64,000 nt of DNA, from NCBI GenBank assembly GCA_016219185.1, contig JACRBZ010000011.1:1-64000 (forward strand). The letters run 5' to 3'. Shown piece after piece: positions 34,343-43,697 of the stretch. This stretch comes from Deltaproteobacteria bacterium. Its GTDB lineage: Bacteria > Desulfobacterota > Desulfobacteria > Desulfobacterales > Desulfatirhabdiaceae. The translations under genes and the position numbers were made by a program. The notes under the pieces were generated by a model. That model saw only the letters and a list, made by a program, of their open reading frames with translations, was not told the origin of the DNA and made no database searches. Position 1 is the stretch's first letter. The number at the start of each line of letters is the position of its first letter.

Positions 34343-35380
34343 ATGGAAAACAGTGATCATGACATGCCGGATACCAGCGGATTGGATTTAAACAACCACC
34401 CCAGCGTCATCACATACCGGCAAGCGCCGAAAAAAGTCAAACAGGAAATCGTTTCCAGGAAATGGATCAAGGACATCGTCCGTGAAGCCGGAGCCGATGA
34501 TGCGGGAGTTGTGGAAATCGACCGGTTGGAGCTCGAGGATCAGAAACACACCATACTGACCGCCTTTCCCCGGGCAAAGACCCTGGTCAGTTTTGCCTGC
34601 CGTATGAATGCGCCGCAGATCCAATCCCCGGACCGCACGCTGGCCGATGGGGAGTTTATTGCCCTGGACGCCGAGATGCTGCTCATTTCCCGGAAAGTGG
34701 TCAGGGTGCTCCGGGAAAATGGAATCGCCGCCATCACCCCTTCCGAAGGCTTTCCCCAGGATATGAACAAATGGCCGGGGAAGATGTTCACGGTTTCCCA
34801 TAAACCCGTGGCCGCGGCAGCCGGTCTCGGCCATATCGGCCACCACCGGCTGCTGATCCATCCCGTGTTCGGCAGCCATGTCTGCCTGGGCACCCTGATC
34901 ATGGATACGGCCCTGGACAGCTATGATCAGCCCCTTGATTTCAACCCCTGCATTTCCTGCAAGCTCTGCGTCAGCGTCTGCCCCACCGGCGCCATTGGAA
35001 AGGATGGTTCTTTCGAGTTTTTCTCCTGCCTTGTCCACGCATACCGCGATCGGCTGGGCGGGTTTCTCAACTGGACCGAGGCCCTTGTGACCAGCAAGGA
35101 CATGGAAGAATACCGGCAAAAAAGAAACGACAGCGAAACCATGGCTGTCTGGCAGAGCCTGACTTACGGCGGCGGATACCGCTGCGGATACTGCATGAGC
35201 GTGTGCCCGGCGGGTACGGATATCATCGGATCATACATTGATAGCCGGAAAGCGTATATCCAGACCATCGTAAAACCCCTTCAGGAGAGAAAGGAGAGCG
35301 TATACGTCCTTCCCGGCCCGGAATCCGAAACTTCTCTGAGCAAACGATTCCCCAATAAAACGGCAAGGCCGGTCCTCTGA
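34343..35380 (+). CDS. QueG-like 4Fe-4S reductase family protein
   Basis: 345 residues from the ATG at 34343, preceded by ACAGGAGGGAAAC. Two ferredoxin clusters are visible: CISCKLCVSVCPTGAI and, near the C-terminus, CGYCMSVCPAG. The N-terminal part (AGADDAGVVEIDRL) and GLGHIGHHRLLIHPVFGSHV resemble the QueG/reductive-dehalogenase-like corrinoid-binding fold. It is not a standard QueG (no HEAT-repeat tail) and the natural substrate is unknown. It is divergent to the AraC/GlxA regulator. Confidence 0.82.
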   Translation: MENSDHDMPDTSGLDLNNHPSVITYRQAPKKVKQEIVSRKWIKDIVREAGADDAGVVEIDRLELEDQKHTILTAFPRAKTLVSFACRMNAPQIQSPDRTLADGEFIALDAEMLLISRKVVRVLRENGIAAITPSEGFPQDMNKWPGKMFTVSHKPVAAAAGLGHIGHHRLLIHPVFGSHVCLGTLIMDTALDSYDQPLDFNPCISCKLCVSVCPTGAIGKDGSFEFFSCLVHAYRDRLGGFLNWTEALVTSKDMEEYRQKRNDSETMAVWQSLTYGGGYRCGYCMSVCPAGTDIIGSYIDSRKAYIQTIVKPLQERKESVYVLPGPESETSLSKRFPNKTARPVL

Positions 35381-35386
35381 CCGGCC
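35367..35386 (+). terminator. hairpin overlapping the stop of the QueG-like gene
   Basis: GGCCGGTC-CTCT-GACCGGCC, a perfect 8-bp stem that includes the TGA stop. The following bases are not a strong T-run, so termination strength is uncertain. Confidence 0.5.
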
Positions 35387-35514
35387 CCGAATTTCCGACT
35401 TTATTGACTGTCGGATCAGTGATCTGCCTTGGCCTTGCACGGAGTCGGGCCTGAATTTACCTGATTGACAGGGCCCGACATGGTCACCATCGGCCCGAAT
35501 GGCTTTAATTGACG

Positions 35515-36438
35515 CTAAAAGCTGAAATGGTCCTCTTTACCATTGGATTGAGAGCGAGTGATCATCAGCCGGCACAGATCATACATGACTCTGAAGGGCT
35601 GAATATCGGTCAGACCGTCCACGAACCGGGCCTTGTCGATGGCGATTCTTTCCGAGGCCTCTCCGGATTTGAGCCGGGCCATCAGTTCGTTATGGTAGGT
35701 TTCAGTGGCTTTCAAGGCCTTTCTTAAATGCTCCCGGACGCCGCCCCGGATGATGCAGTTATGGCTCAGCACGGCCCGTTCGGCCGGAAAGGTGGCCAGT
35801 TTTCGGATGCTGTCGCAGTACGCCTCCAGGGAAACGAAGTAATTAGGCCAGAAAACATCTTTTTCCGGCACATAAAACCCCGTTGCATCCCCGATGGCAA
35901 GGGTGCCTTGCTTTTCCTCGAAATAGGAAACATGGCAGGCGGAGTGTCCGGGGGTTTCGATGACGCGCCAGACAATGCCGGCGCCCAAATCGATGGTGTC
36001 GCCGTCCTTTACGGTTTTATCCACCTCGAATGAATAATTATTGAGAAACGGCGGCAGTTGGTCAATCTCTTCCTTGGCTTTCATGAGCTGGGCGATACTG
36101 GCATCCACCACGATGAATTCGTTGAACAGCTCTTCTTTTTTCAGAATTTTTGCACCGATGGGGCTGGCCAGAAGCTGTACATCGGGCCAGGCTCTTTTAA
36201 AAAGCGGGACCCCGCCGATATGGTCCGCATGGGTGTGGGTCAGGGCAATGTATTTGATTTGGTCCAGACTTATCCCCATGGATTGTATCTGATCGACAAT
36301 GATCTGAAAGGTGGGTCCGGTGCCGCCTTCAATAATCATCCCGATTTCTCCGATGGACAGGTAGGCCGGAAAGGCCGGAGTGCCCAATCGGAAAAAATTA
36401 GGTGTCAGTGCAACCGGATCGTGTAAGCGTGCGTTCAT
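35515..36438 (-). CDS. MBL-fold metallo-hydrolase
   Basis: 307 residues from the ATG at 36438. The metal-binding motif HTHADHIGG is present, with further ligands in ETPGHSACHVSYF, AIGDATGF and VLSHNC. It belongs to the glyoxalase-II-like branch of metallo-beta-lactamase folds. It lies 98 bases after the FeS subunit of the glycolate/lactate-oxidase-like pair on the same strand, so it may release the hydroxyacid those enzymes oxidise; this link is inferred. Confidence 0.85.
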   Translation of the reverse strand: MNARLHDPVALTPNFFRLGTPAFPAYLSIGEIGMIIEGGTGPTFQIIVDQIQSMGISLDQIKYIALTHTHADHIGGVPLFKRAWPDVQLLASPIGAKILKKEELFNEFIVVDASIAQLMKAKEEIDQLPPFLNNYSFEVDKTVKDGDTIDLGAGIVWRVIETPGHSACHVSYFEEKQGTLAIGDATGFYVPEKDVFWPNYFVSLEAYCDSIRKLATFPAERAVLSHNCIIRGGVREHLRKALKATETYHNELMARLKSGEASERIAIDKARFVDGLTDIQPFRVMYDLCRLMITRSQSNGKEDHFSF

Positions 36439-36535
36439 TTTAAATTCTCCCTGATGCAATATATGAATACGGTAATTCCGTATCGTCGGTTGATTGTTCT
36501 TGAGCAGACCGCGTATTCAGTGCCCAGCGATTCGC

Positions 36536-37786
36536 CTATGGATTTGGTCCAGCCATGAGTCTGCTGATGTGCAGCACCTGTACCGGCAGATGGTGCCTGC
36601 GGGCGCCCGCTTTCAGGTGAAGCAGACATCCCGGGCAGGCGGTGACCACGGTTTGGGCCCCGCTCCTTCGGATGGCCGTCATTTTTTCATCCAAAAGGCG
36701 CAAGCCGATTTGACGATGGGTTAAGCCGAAAGCGCCTCCCAGGCCGCAGCACGCGTCAGCCCCCTCCATTTCCCGGTATGAAATGCCGCTTATCGATTGA
36801 AGCAGCCTGCGGGGGGACTCGCTGATCCCCTGATGCCACCGCATATGACAGGGATCATGATAGGTAACGCTCCGGCCGATACCTGCGGGCTCCGGCGGCT
36901 TAAAATCCGCGGCATGCAGAAGCTGGGTAAAATCAACGCTCCTTCGGGCCAGATCCGCTGCAAGGCCATGCATGGGATCATTTTTTTCAAACCAGCCGGC
37001 ATAGCCCTTTAACGCGGACCCGCAAGTGGCGCATCCCGTAACCACCCGATCAAAATTCGACAACACACGGATATTGCGTTCGGCCATCAAGCGGGCCGTC
37101 TTAAACTCTCCGTCGCTGTAAACCGCATGACCGCAGCAGCTCAAGCCTTGCGGAAAGTACACCTCGAAACCGGCCCTTGCCAGGGCCGTGATCATATCCC
37201 TGGCGATTTCAGCCATAAAAAATTCGAAAACGCATCCGGGAAAAATAGCGATTCGCCCCTTTACGGCAACGCCGGCGGCAGGCCTGGCATGCCGGGGAAT
37301 CGGCCGGGCAAAAGACCGCAGGGCGCCCGATGGCAGGGATAGATTGCCGGACAATATGGAGGCGGCTTCCGCCAGATGTCTCATCGGCTTACCGTTTTTA
37401 ACCGAAACGCCGGGCAGCACCGATGCCATGCCGATCAGTTGGGCGATAACGGCCCGGTTCCCCACCATGGCCCGATGAACCAGGCGCCGGAGCAGGGATG
37501 GCCGGGATTTTTTTACGACATCATGCCGCGCGTGAATCGTGATTTCGGCAGGCAGGAGTCCGGCCGGGCAAACGCTTTCACATCGCCGGCACAAGAGGCA
37601 ATAGGTCAGGCTGGCACGGTAAGCGTTATCCCGGGGAAGCCGGTTCTCCGCCACCATCTTGATCAGCATGTTCCGCCCGCGGGCCACATGGGTCTCCACC
37701 CGATCATGGATATAGACGGGGCAGACCGACATGCAAAAGCCGCATTTCATACACCGGGCCGGATCAATGGCGCCAATCGGGTTCAT
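36536..37786 (-). CDS. GlcF/LldE-like (Fe-S)-binding oxidoreductase subunit
   Basis: 416 residues: two [4Fe-4S] motifs (CMKCGFCMSVCP at about 14-25 and CLLCRRCESVCP), then two CCG domains (GLSCCGHAVYSDGE and GADACCGLGGAFG). Starts 4 bases inside the stop of the FAD-subunit gene (ATGA). Together they form a glycolate/D-lactate dehydrogenase-like complex feeding electrons to quinone or an electron-transfer chain. Confidence 0.92.
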   Translation of the reverse strand: MNPIGAIDPARCMKCGFCMSVCPVYIHDRVETHVARGRNMLIKMVAENRLPRDNAYRASLTYCLLCRRCESVCPAGLLPAEITIHARHDVVKKSRPSLLRRLVHRAMVGNRAVIAQLIGMASVLPGVSVKNGKPMRHLAEAASILSGNLSLPSGALRSFARPIPRHARPAAGVAVKGRIAIFPGCVFEFFMAEIARDMITALARAGFEVYFPQGLSCCGHAVYSDGEFKTARLMAERNIRVLSNFDRVVTGCATCGSALKGYAGWFEKNDPMHGLAADLARRSVDFTQLLHAADFKPPEPAGIGRSVTYHDPCHMRWHQGISESPRRLLQSISGISYREMEGADACCGLGGAFGLTHRQIGLRLLDEKMTAIRRSGAQTVVTACPGCLLHLKAGARRHHLPVQVLHISRLMAGPNP

Positions 37787-39174
37787 GGCCCCGCCTCCCA
37801 GATCTTGCCGGGATTGAGAAGCCCCTTGGGATCAAACACCTGCTTGATCGATTTAAGAAGTTCAATGGCTCCCGGCTCCATGGCCAGTTTAAGAAATTTT
37901 TTCTTCTCCAGACCGATGCCGTGTTCTCCGGAAATCACACCGCCCAGGGCCAGGGCGGTTGAAAAGATTTCAGACGCAACCTGTTCGGCCCTGTGGAAGT
38001 GTTCGGCATTCTTTTTATCGGTCAGAATGCAGGGATGAAGGTTTCCGTCACCGGCATGTCCGATCATGACGACCGGGACATCGTGGCGACGGCTGATGGT
38101 TTGGATGGTTGAGATCAGCTCGGCCATGCGGTCGGTCGGCACAGTGACATCTTCGGCCAGAACCGTGGGTGAATTGCCCCAAATGGCTGAAAAACCCGCC
38201 CGCCGGGCAGCCCAAAAATTTTCGGCTTCCTCGGCATCTTTTGCCGGCCGAACATCGACGGCATCCGCCTCGCGGCATAATCGAATCACCTCGCGGCTCT
38301 CATTTTCCACGGCAGCCGAGTTGCCGTCCAATTCAAAAAGCAAAATCGCCTCCGCGGCCCTGGGCAGCCCCAGAGGGCTCATTTCCTCGATGCGCCGGAT
38401 GATCCAGTTGTCTATCATTTCGATTTTAGCCGGTATCAATCCGGATTGGCGTATCCGATGCACGGCGCCGCCGGCGGTTGTCACTTCATCAAAAATGGCC
38501 AGAATCGTTTGCCGGGTTTCGGGACGCGGCAGCAGGCGCAGGGTTACCGAAGTGATCACGGCCAGGGTGCCTTCCGAGCCGCAAAGCAGTAAGGTCAGGT
38601 CATAGCCGGTGACGTTCTTTACGGTCTTTCCCCCCAGGTTGAGAATCCGGCCTCCGGGAAGCACGATTTGCATGCCCAATAGATAATGCTTGAAGATTCC
38701 GTATTTTACCGCATAAGGCCCCCCGGAGTTTTCCGCCGCGCAGCCGCCGATGGTGGCGGCCAGAAAGCTTTGGGGGTCCGGTGGGAAAAAAAGATTTTGC
38801 CGCGCAAGCGCCTGGTTGAACTTGTTGAGCACGACACCGACTTCGACCGTGGCCGTAAAATTGGCCGCATCGATGTCAAGGATGCGATCCATGCGGGTCA
38901 TGCACAAAACAATGCCGCCTTCAACCGGAATGGAGCCGCCGCTCAAATTGGTGCCCGCGCCCCTCACGGTGACCGGGATTTCCTGATCATAGGCCAGTTG
39001 CATGACGGCCGCCACCTGTTCGGTGGTGGTGGGAAGGACAACAACATCCGGCGTGGCGTGCCAGTTGCTGGTGCCATCATAGGAATAGGCCACAAGATCC
39101 GTTGATTCGGTCAGGACCCCGCTGGGGCCGACGATTTCCGATAACCCGGCAATGATACTTTTGAAGCGATTCAT
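37783..39174 (-). CDS. GlcD-like FAD-linked 2-hydroxyacid dehydrogenase
   Basis: 463 residues of the FAD_binding_4/FAD-oxidase_C family: PVTVRGAGTNLSGGSIPVEG and TIGGCAAENSGGPYAVKYG in the FAD domain, then GHAGDGNLHP and SGEHGIGLEKKKF in the C-terminal domain. This is the GlcD/D-lactate dehydrogenase type. Operon with the Fe-S subunit. Substrate could be glycolate, D-lactate or another 2-hydroxy acid. Confidence 0.92.
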   Translation of the reverse strand: MNRFKSIIAGLSEIVGPSGVLTESTDLVAYSYDGTSNWHATPDVVVLPTTTEQVAAVMQLAYDQEIPVTVRGAGTNLSGGSIPVEGGIVLCMTRMDRILDIDAANFTATVEVGVVLNKFNQALARQNLFFPPDPQSFLAATIGGCAAENSGGPYAVKYGIFKHYLLGMQIVLPGGRILNLGGKTVKNVTGYDLTLLLCGSEGTLAVITSVTLRLLPRPETRQTILAIFDEVTTAGGAVHRIRQSGLIPAKIEMIDNWIIRRIEEMSPLGLPRAAEAILLFELDGNSAAVENESREVIRLCREADAVDVRPAKDAEEAENFWAARRAGFSAIWGNSPTVLAEDVTVPTDRMAELISTIQTISRRHDVPVVMIGHAGDGNLHPCILTDKKNAEHFHRAEQVASEIFSTALALGGVISGEHGIGLEKKKFLKLAMEPGAIELLKSIKQVFDPKGLLNPGKIWEAGP

Positions 39175-39208
39175 GACATTTTTTTGGTTTCGTGCCCGCG
39201 GGAGCGGG

Positions 39209-40810
39209 CTATGTGATCCATATCGATTCGAAAACCGGTCCGGAATAGTCCATAAACAACCTGGGACGATTGGCTTCCAGATCCCAGGAAATCATCCAGG
39301 AAAACTTCTCAAATACGGTTTTGGCTTCAATACCGACCGACTCCATCAGGACGCTGCCGGCCGCACGCACGGTTGCCAGAAGCAGTTGTTCCAATCTCAT
39401 CTCCCGGTTGAGGCGTTGAAGCTGGGGATCCTGCTGAATCTGTTCCTGTGCTTCGTCCCAGCCAATGGCCGCTATCTTGCGCCGCAACACATAGGCATTG
39501 CCCATATCCTGAATCACGGCCAGCGGTTTGTTGAGCAACAGGTGGGCACCCATCACCTGCCGGGTGCCCATAGCAAGGCTCAGTTGTTCCATTCGTTTTT
39601 GTTTTTCCTTATATTCCGGAAGCATGCGCCTGGAAATTCTGTGCAGGACAAAGGGCTCTCCATCCAGGGTGATCTCTTTTAACCGCGTTGGATCGTAACC
39701 CAGATCCATCAGATCGCCGATCGTGAAATCATGGCCGGCATCCATGTTGCCGGCCTTGAGCCATTTGCGCAGGCGCGGCTGCAGGAGGTTGGGGAGTGCT
39801 TCAATGGCCAGCGCCGGTTGAAGCTCGAGCGCCCGCATCAATGGCATCCACACGGTGCGATCACCGATGAAGGAGATGGTGTCTCCCGTCAAATCCTTGG
39901 GAGCAACGTTTTTTACGAATAAATCGGCTATTTCTTTCGGCAGCTCGATTTGTTCCGTGGATTCTCCGCCGGTGTATCCGATCAGTTCTCCGATCTCGCG
40001 CCGAAACCGGATAAATTCGCTCGCAAAGCGGGTAAACATAAAGCGCATGAAGGGGTTGGCGCTACGCTTCTCGATTTCCGGCTGAAAATAAGCCGACAAT
40101 GCCAGGTTGAGCTCTTTAAATTCGAATAGAGCGCCTTTGACCATGGTTTCATTGTCCCGCATTTCGATTGCGGCACGTTTACGATTCAGATGCATCAGGA
40201 GTTTTCGAACCGGTTCGATCAGATTTTTTTTACGAAGCTGGGGCGGGATGTAGACCATGAAATTTTCTTCACCGGCCTTGACGCTCCGGCCCACCACCTG
40301 CTCGATGGGCTCCCAGGCCTGTTTGAAATAAATGGCATAGGTCGGATCATTGCGCGGAATGACATTGTTCAGGATGCCCACCGCCCCCTTTTCATCCAAA
40401 AATCCTCTGAAATGGCTTAAGATGCGGTGGCCGAGTCCCTTTTTACGGAAAAAAGGCAATACTTCCACATAGACCAGATAATAGCAGGCAATCGGTTTGT
40501 TCAGATAAAGCAAATTCATCCGGCCCAGGTTGGCGCCGGAATCAGATGTAATTTCGATGATATGAAAGCCGCTGGCCCTGGTATCGAGATTGAGGCGGTT
40601 AATTTTGCTGCCGTCAACCGTTGCATCGATCAGGCCGTTCAGCTCGCCGAACAGATCGACTAAAACGGGGGCCCTGGCTGCTTTGGAACGGAGCTGTTCG
40701 TCGATCAGGCCGATCAATGCCAGCCGGCTTTTCAAATCGATGCCGGATTGCGGTCTTCGAGCCGTCAAGGGAGGGGTTGCGGTACCTGTCGATTCAGCGG
40801 TGATCATCAC
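39209..40810 (-). CDS. GNAT-family acetyltransferase-like protein with long C-terminal region
   Basis: 533 residues. A GNAT-like segment near residues 95-170 (YYLVYVEVLPFFRKKGLGHR) contains the acetyl-CoA-binding R-x-x-G-x-G/H-like turn. The C-terminal ~330 residues show no family I recognise; they are helical with charged stretches (EYKEKQKRMEQLSLAMGTRQ). It is 34 bases past the GlcD-like gene on the same strand, upstream in transcription order. Function unknown. Confidence 0.75.
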   Translation of the reverse strand: MMITAESTGTATPPLTARRPQSGIDLKSRLALIGLIDEQLRSKAARAPVLVDLFGELNGLIDATVDGSKINRLNLDTRASGFHIIEITSDSGANLGRMNLLYLNKPIACYYLVYVEVLPFFRKKGLGHRILSHFRGFLDEKGAVGILNNVIPRNDPTYAIYFKQAWEPIEQVVGRSVKAGEENFMVYIPPQLRKKNLIEPVRKLLMHLNRKRAAIEMRDNETMVKGALFEFKELNLALSAYFQPEIEKRSANPFMRFMFTRFASEFIRFRREIGELIGYTGGESTEQIELPKEIADLFVKNVAPKDLTGDTISFIGDRTVWMPLMRALELQPALAIEALPNLLQPRLRKWLKAGNMDAGHDFTIGDLMDLGYDPTRLKEITLDGEPFVLHRISRRMLPEYKEKQKRMEQLSLAMGTRQVMGAHLLLNKPLAVIQDMGNAYVLRRKIAAIGWDEAQEQIQQDPQLQRLNREMRLEQLLLATVRAAGSVLMESVGIEAKTVFEKFSWMISWDLEANRPRLFMDYSGPVFESIWIT

Positions 40811-40920
40811 TAACCTGGTTAAGCATATCGTGCATGGTTCAACATGAAATAAGGCGAATTAATAGGAAATCAGCTTGCCAAATTTGGATTTAGATCAGAT
40901 AACCCGTTGTTTGTCAACGA

Positions 40921-41058
40921 TTAACGACCCTGAGTTTCCGGATAATGGTTAATAACGCAAAATTTTTCTTCGAAAAGACCCTTCACGGCGCGGCATTTCG
41001 GGATTCGGAAGAGTTCTTCTGAACAACGGCAGGATAGACATTCACGTCGATGAAACAT
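40921..41058 (-). CDS. possible small Cys-rich protein
   Basis: A 45-residue frame (MFHRRECLSCRCSEELFRIP, then KCRAVKGLFEEKFCVINHYP) with a CxxC and further Cys, protein-like composition and no better overlapping frame. A ribosome-binding site is weak. It sits in the ~300-base gap between the GNAT-like and HD genes; the rest of the gap (40811-40920) shows nothing. Confidence 0.35.
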   Translation of the reverse strand: MFHRRECLSCRCSEELFRIPKCRAVKGLFEEKFCVINHYPETQGR

Positions 41059-41110
41059 GAAACAAATGACCTGGAAAAGAGATTTGCGGATCACCCGGAT
41101 TCGGCAAATT

Positions 41111-41716
41111 TTAAAAACGCCGGCCCTGCAACGCGACGATGGCCTCAATCGGCTCGCCGATTTCTTCGTTGAGCTGCCGCATGAACGTCTCCGCCCGCTC
41201 CCGCGCGCGATCGAGCCTGCTCAGGAAGAAGTCGTTGTCGGCGTTGCGCTCACGCAGGGACGCGAACCGGCGATCGAGAGTGGTCGGCGTATCGTTTTCG
41301 ATCAGGAAATCGACCAGGGGCACGAGCCGCTCCTCGACCGTGCGTGGGACAAAGTCACGTGCCGGCAGACCGAACCGGGCCGCTTCACAAGCCTCAAGGC
41401 CGAACAGGATGTGAGATGCGCAGACGTGCGCCTCTTGCCCGTATCCCAGCCTCGTCAGCAGATCGTAACCCGCGAGGCCATGCCTGATCGGATCATGCGT
41501 GACATACCTGCCGATGTCATGAAGGAGAGCAGCCGACCAGAGGAATCCCTGATCGATCACACGGCAACATCCCAGGACTGACCCCACGCTTGCCGCCGCA
41601 TCCGCGACGGCAAAGCAGTGCTTCGTCCAGGCGGCCCCTCTGCCATACTCCACCATGAGTCCCGTTGCCTCATTGCGCGAAAGCGTCATCTCGGCTGCAA
41701 TGGCCCGGCACATCAT
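41111..41716 (-). CDS. HD-domain phosphohydrolase-like protein
   Basis: 201 residues. HD motif: an early His in WTKHCFAVADAA, then ALLHDIGRYVTHDPIRHGLAGY, with a later Asp in VPLVDFLIENDTP. Small stand-alone HD proteins act on nucleotides or phosphates. Its start overlaps the alaC stop by 4 bases, so it is translated from the attenuated alaC transcript. Confidence 0.85.
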   Translation of the reverse strand: MMCRAIAAEMTLSRNEATGLMVEYGRGAAWTKHCFAVADAAASVGSVLGCCRVIDQGFLWSAALLHDIGRYVTHDPIRHGLAGYDLLTRLGYGQEAHVCASHILFGLEACEAARFGLPARDFVPRTVEERLVPLVDFLIENDTPTTLDRRFASLRERNADNDFFLSRLDRARERAETFMRQLNEEIGEPIEAIVALQGRRF

Positions 41717-42960
41717 TCTCCCGAATCCCCTTGCTCCAGATTGAATGTCCCGGCGGCAATTTCCTGATCCATCTCCGACAGGGCCCGACGCACCTGTTTC
41801 AGGGCCTGCCTGATCCTGTTTTCATTTTCAACCAGGGCCAGGCGCAGGTATCCGTCGCCTTCTTCTCCGAAACCGGCGCCCGGGGCAACCGCAACATTGG
41901 CCCGGTTCATCATTTCCACCGAAAAGCGGATGGATCCCATCCGGACGTAGGGTTCCGGAATCCTGACCCAGAGGAACATCCCCGCCTTCGGCACATTCAC
42001 GGTCCACCCCATCCGGACAAGGCCGTCGCAGAGGACATCGCGGCGTTTCTGGTAGACCGCGACCTGCTCCGTGATGCTGTCATCGCAGTCGCGCATGGCA
42101 ACGATTCCCGCCACCTGAATCGCCGAGAAGATTCCGTAGTCATAATATCCCTTGATCTTTGCAAGGCCTCCGACCATTTCTTTGTTGCCCACGCAATAGC
42201 CCAGACGCCAGCCGGCCATGTTATAGGATTTGGAGAAGGATCCGAATTCGACACCCACGTCCATGGCACCGGGAACTTCGAGAAAACTGGGCGCCACATA
42301 ACCATCGTAAGTGATCTTCGCGTAGGCGAAATCATTGATGACCATGAAATTGAATTTCCTGGCAAGCGTGACGATTTCCTGGAAGAACTCCTTTGAGGCA
42401 ATGATCCCGGTCGGATTGTGGGGATAATTCAGCATAACGAGTTTCGGGCCGGGGTAAAGGGCTTTGCACATGCCGGTAAGCTGCCTGATGAACGATTCCT
42501 CCGAGTCAAGGGCAATGCGAAGGACGCTGGCACCAGCGATCACGGCCGCATAGACATGGATCGGGAAGGCGGGCGCCGGGACCAGAACCGTATCACCCGG
42601 GCCGAGCAGCGCAAGGCACAGATGCGAGATCCCTTCCTTGGAACCGATGGTGCAGATCACATCGTCGTTCCCGTTCAGGTTGACATCATAATGACGGCCA
42701 TAGTAGAGCGCTATCTCTCGCTTCAGGTTTTTCATCCCCCCTGCCACCGGATAGCGATGGGTCTTTGGATCCATCGCCACATCGCAGAGTTTGCCCGTTA
42801 CCTGCTCGGGGGTGGGATCAATCGGGTTTCCCATCCCCAGATCAATCACATCATCGCCATTCCAGCGTTTTTCCATCTTGATTTTGTTGATCATCCCAAA
42901 CAGATATGGCGGAAGCTGGTTCATACGATCGGCAAAACGAATTTCAAATTCCTTATTCAT
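41713..42960 (-). CDS. alaC: alanine transaminase (AlaC-like)
   Basis: A 415-residue fold-type-I aminotransferase closely resembling E. coli AlaC (YfdZ) along its whole length: NQLPPYLFGMINKIK, VIDLGMGNP, TIGSKEGISHL, YPHNPTGIIASKEFF and the PLP lysine in SFSKSYNMAGWRLGYCVGN. It converts glutamate and pyruvate to alanine and 2-oxoglutarate. The start is preceded by AAAAGGAGAATACC. The ~190 bases upstream hold a transcription-attenuation leader with an alanine-coding peptide, which strongly supports alanine synthesis as the in vivo job. Followed by the overlapping HD-domain gene. Confidence 0.93.
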   Translation of the reverse strand: MNKEFEIRFADRMNQLPPYLFGMINKIKMEKRWNGDDVIDLGMGNPIDPTPEQVTGKLCDVAMDPKTHRYPVAGGMKNLKREIALYYGRHYDVNLNGNDDVICTIGSKEGISHLCLALLGPGDTVLVPAPAFPIHVYAAVIAGASVLRIALDSEESFIRQLTGMCKALYPGPKLVMLNYPHNPTGIIASKEFFQEIVTLARKFNFMVINDFAYAKITYDGYVAPSFLEVPGAMDVGVEFGSFSKSYNMAGWRLGYCVGNKEMVGGLAKIKGYYDYGIFSAIQVAGIVAMRDCDDSITEQVAVYQKRRDVLCDGLVRMGWTVNVPKAGMFLWVRIPEPYVRMGSIRFSVEMMNRANVAVAPGAGFGEEGDGYLRLALVENENRIRQALKQVRRALSEMDQEIAAGTFNLEQGDSGE

Positions 42961-43063
42961 GGTATTCTCCTTTTGGAATTACCGGCAAGTTCCGGAAAAA
43001 ACCAACGCCCGAAAGAAAACGATAGTGAACACAACATAAACCTCGTACCATCCGGCCAGGCAA

Positions 43064-43106
43064 TAAAAAAACGCCATGGACCGGAGATACAGTCCATGGC
43101 GTTCAG
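43064..43106 (-). terminator. attenuator terminator of the alaC leader
   Basis: On the minus strand AACGCCATGGAC (43103-43092), loop TGTATCTCCG, GTCCATGGCGTT (43081-43070), then seven T. The 5' arm with its preceding CTG (CTGAACG...CCATGGAC, 43106-43092) can instead pair with 43156-43141 (GTCCAT...CGTTCAG) to form an antiterminator. Confidence 0.85.
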
Positions 43107-43140
43107 TAACGATTTGGTCGTTGAATTTTAAAAAAGGCGG

Positions 43141-43165
43141 CTGAACGTCAATGGACCCAATCCAT
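43141..43165 (-). promoter_or_regulatory. antiterminator segment and pause hairpin of the alaC leader
   Basis: Segment 2 (43156-43141) is complementary to segment 3 at 43106-43092 over 6 + 7 base pairs. Segment 2 also pairs with the end of the leader peptide coding region as ATGGA-ttggg-TCCAT (43165-43151). The two pairings exclude each other, the logic of a ribosome-mediated attenuator. Confidence 0.75.
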
Positions 43166-43207
43166 GGCGGCGGCCGCTGCATACATCCGATATCTTTTCA
43201 TGTTCAT
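43148..43207 (-). CDS. alanine-rich leader peptide of alaC
   Basis: A 19-residue frame MNMKRYRMYAAAAAMDWVH with five consecutive alanine codons (GCA GCG GCC GCC GCC, 43180-43166), starting after a GGGAAAATGAAC site and ending within segment 2 of the attenuator. Stalling on the Ala codons when Ala-tRNA is scarce would leave segment 2 free to pair with segment 3 and block the terminator. Too short to be a functional protein; a regulatory role is the natural reading. Confidence 0.8.
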   Translation of the reverse strand: MNMKRYRMYAAAAAMDWVH

Positions 43208-43249
43208 TTTCCCGGTTATTATGCTTTGCAATTGTAACACGTTGTGACA

Positions 43250-43278
43250 ACAATAGAATATCAAATCGAATATGTCAA
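43250..43278 (-). promoter_or_regulatory. promoter of the alaC leader transcript
   Basis: TTGACA (43278-43273), 17-base spacer, TATTGT (43255-43250). It is correctly placed to start transcription about 35 bases before the leader peptide ATG. Confidence 0.7.
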
Positions 43279-43312
43279 CATAGGATACGCCGTGAGCCAA
43301 CTTGTCGGCCTT

Positions 43313-43695
43313 CTACTTATTGTAGGCTGGCCTGAGGCCCTTCAACATGGGGAAGTGTTTAATGTTAAGCGTTTTCAACTCTGCATTTTCGGCTTCCGCG
43401 GTAGCAGCCAGGATAGCATCTGCAAGACCGACGCCATGAGACTTGCCATAATCCCGTTTGTAAAGGCCTCCGGCCCTCCCGATCTCGGCGTTTACAGGAA
43501 CAACACGGAACAGGGAGACAAACTCCCGTAGAGCAGCTTGCTCCGCATCTCCTTTCACTCCGGCATATAATTCCGCTACAACAATGGCTGAAAGGATGAT
43601 GCGGACATGGTGTGTGTTAATGAAGGCCACAGCTTTCCCATGACCCCGAAAAAATCAACAAGAACATCCGTGTCTAAAAGGATCGGCCGAACCAT
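43313..43695 (-). pseudogene. vapC: frameshifted vapC (PIN-domain toxin)
   Basis: From the ATG at 43695 the frame starts MVRPILLDTDVLVDFFG, the PIN N-terminus with its first acidic residues. It then shifts: the following frame carries HGKAVAFINTHHVRIILSAI and the rest of the PIN domain (VVAELYAGVKGDAEQ, GLADAILAATAE). Restoring one base after TTTTTTC joins the two into a normal ~127-residue VapC. Either a real frameshift in a homopolymer-like run or a sequencing error. Confidence 0.8.
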
Positions 43696-43697
43696 GA

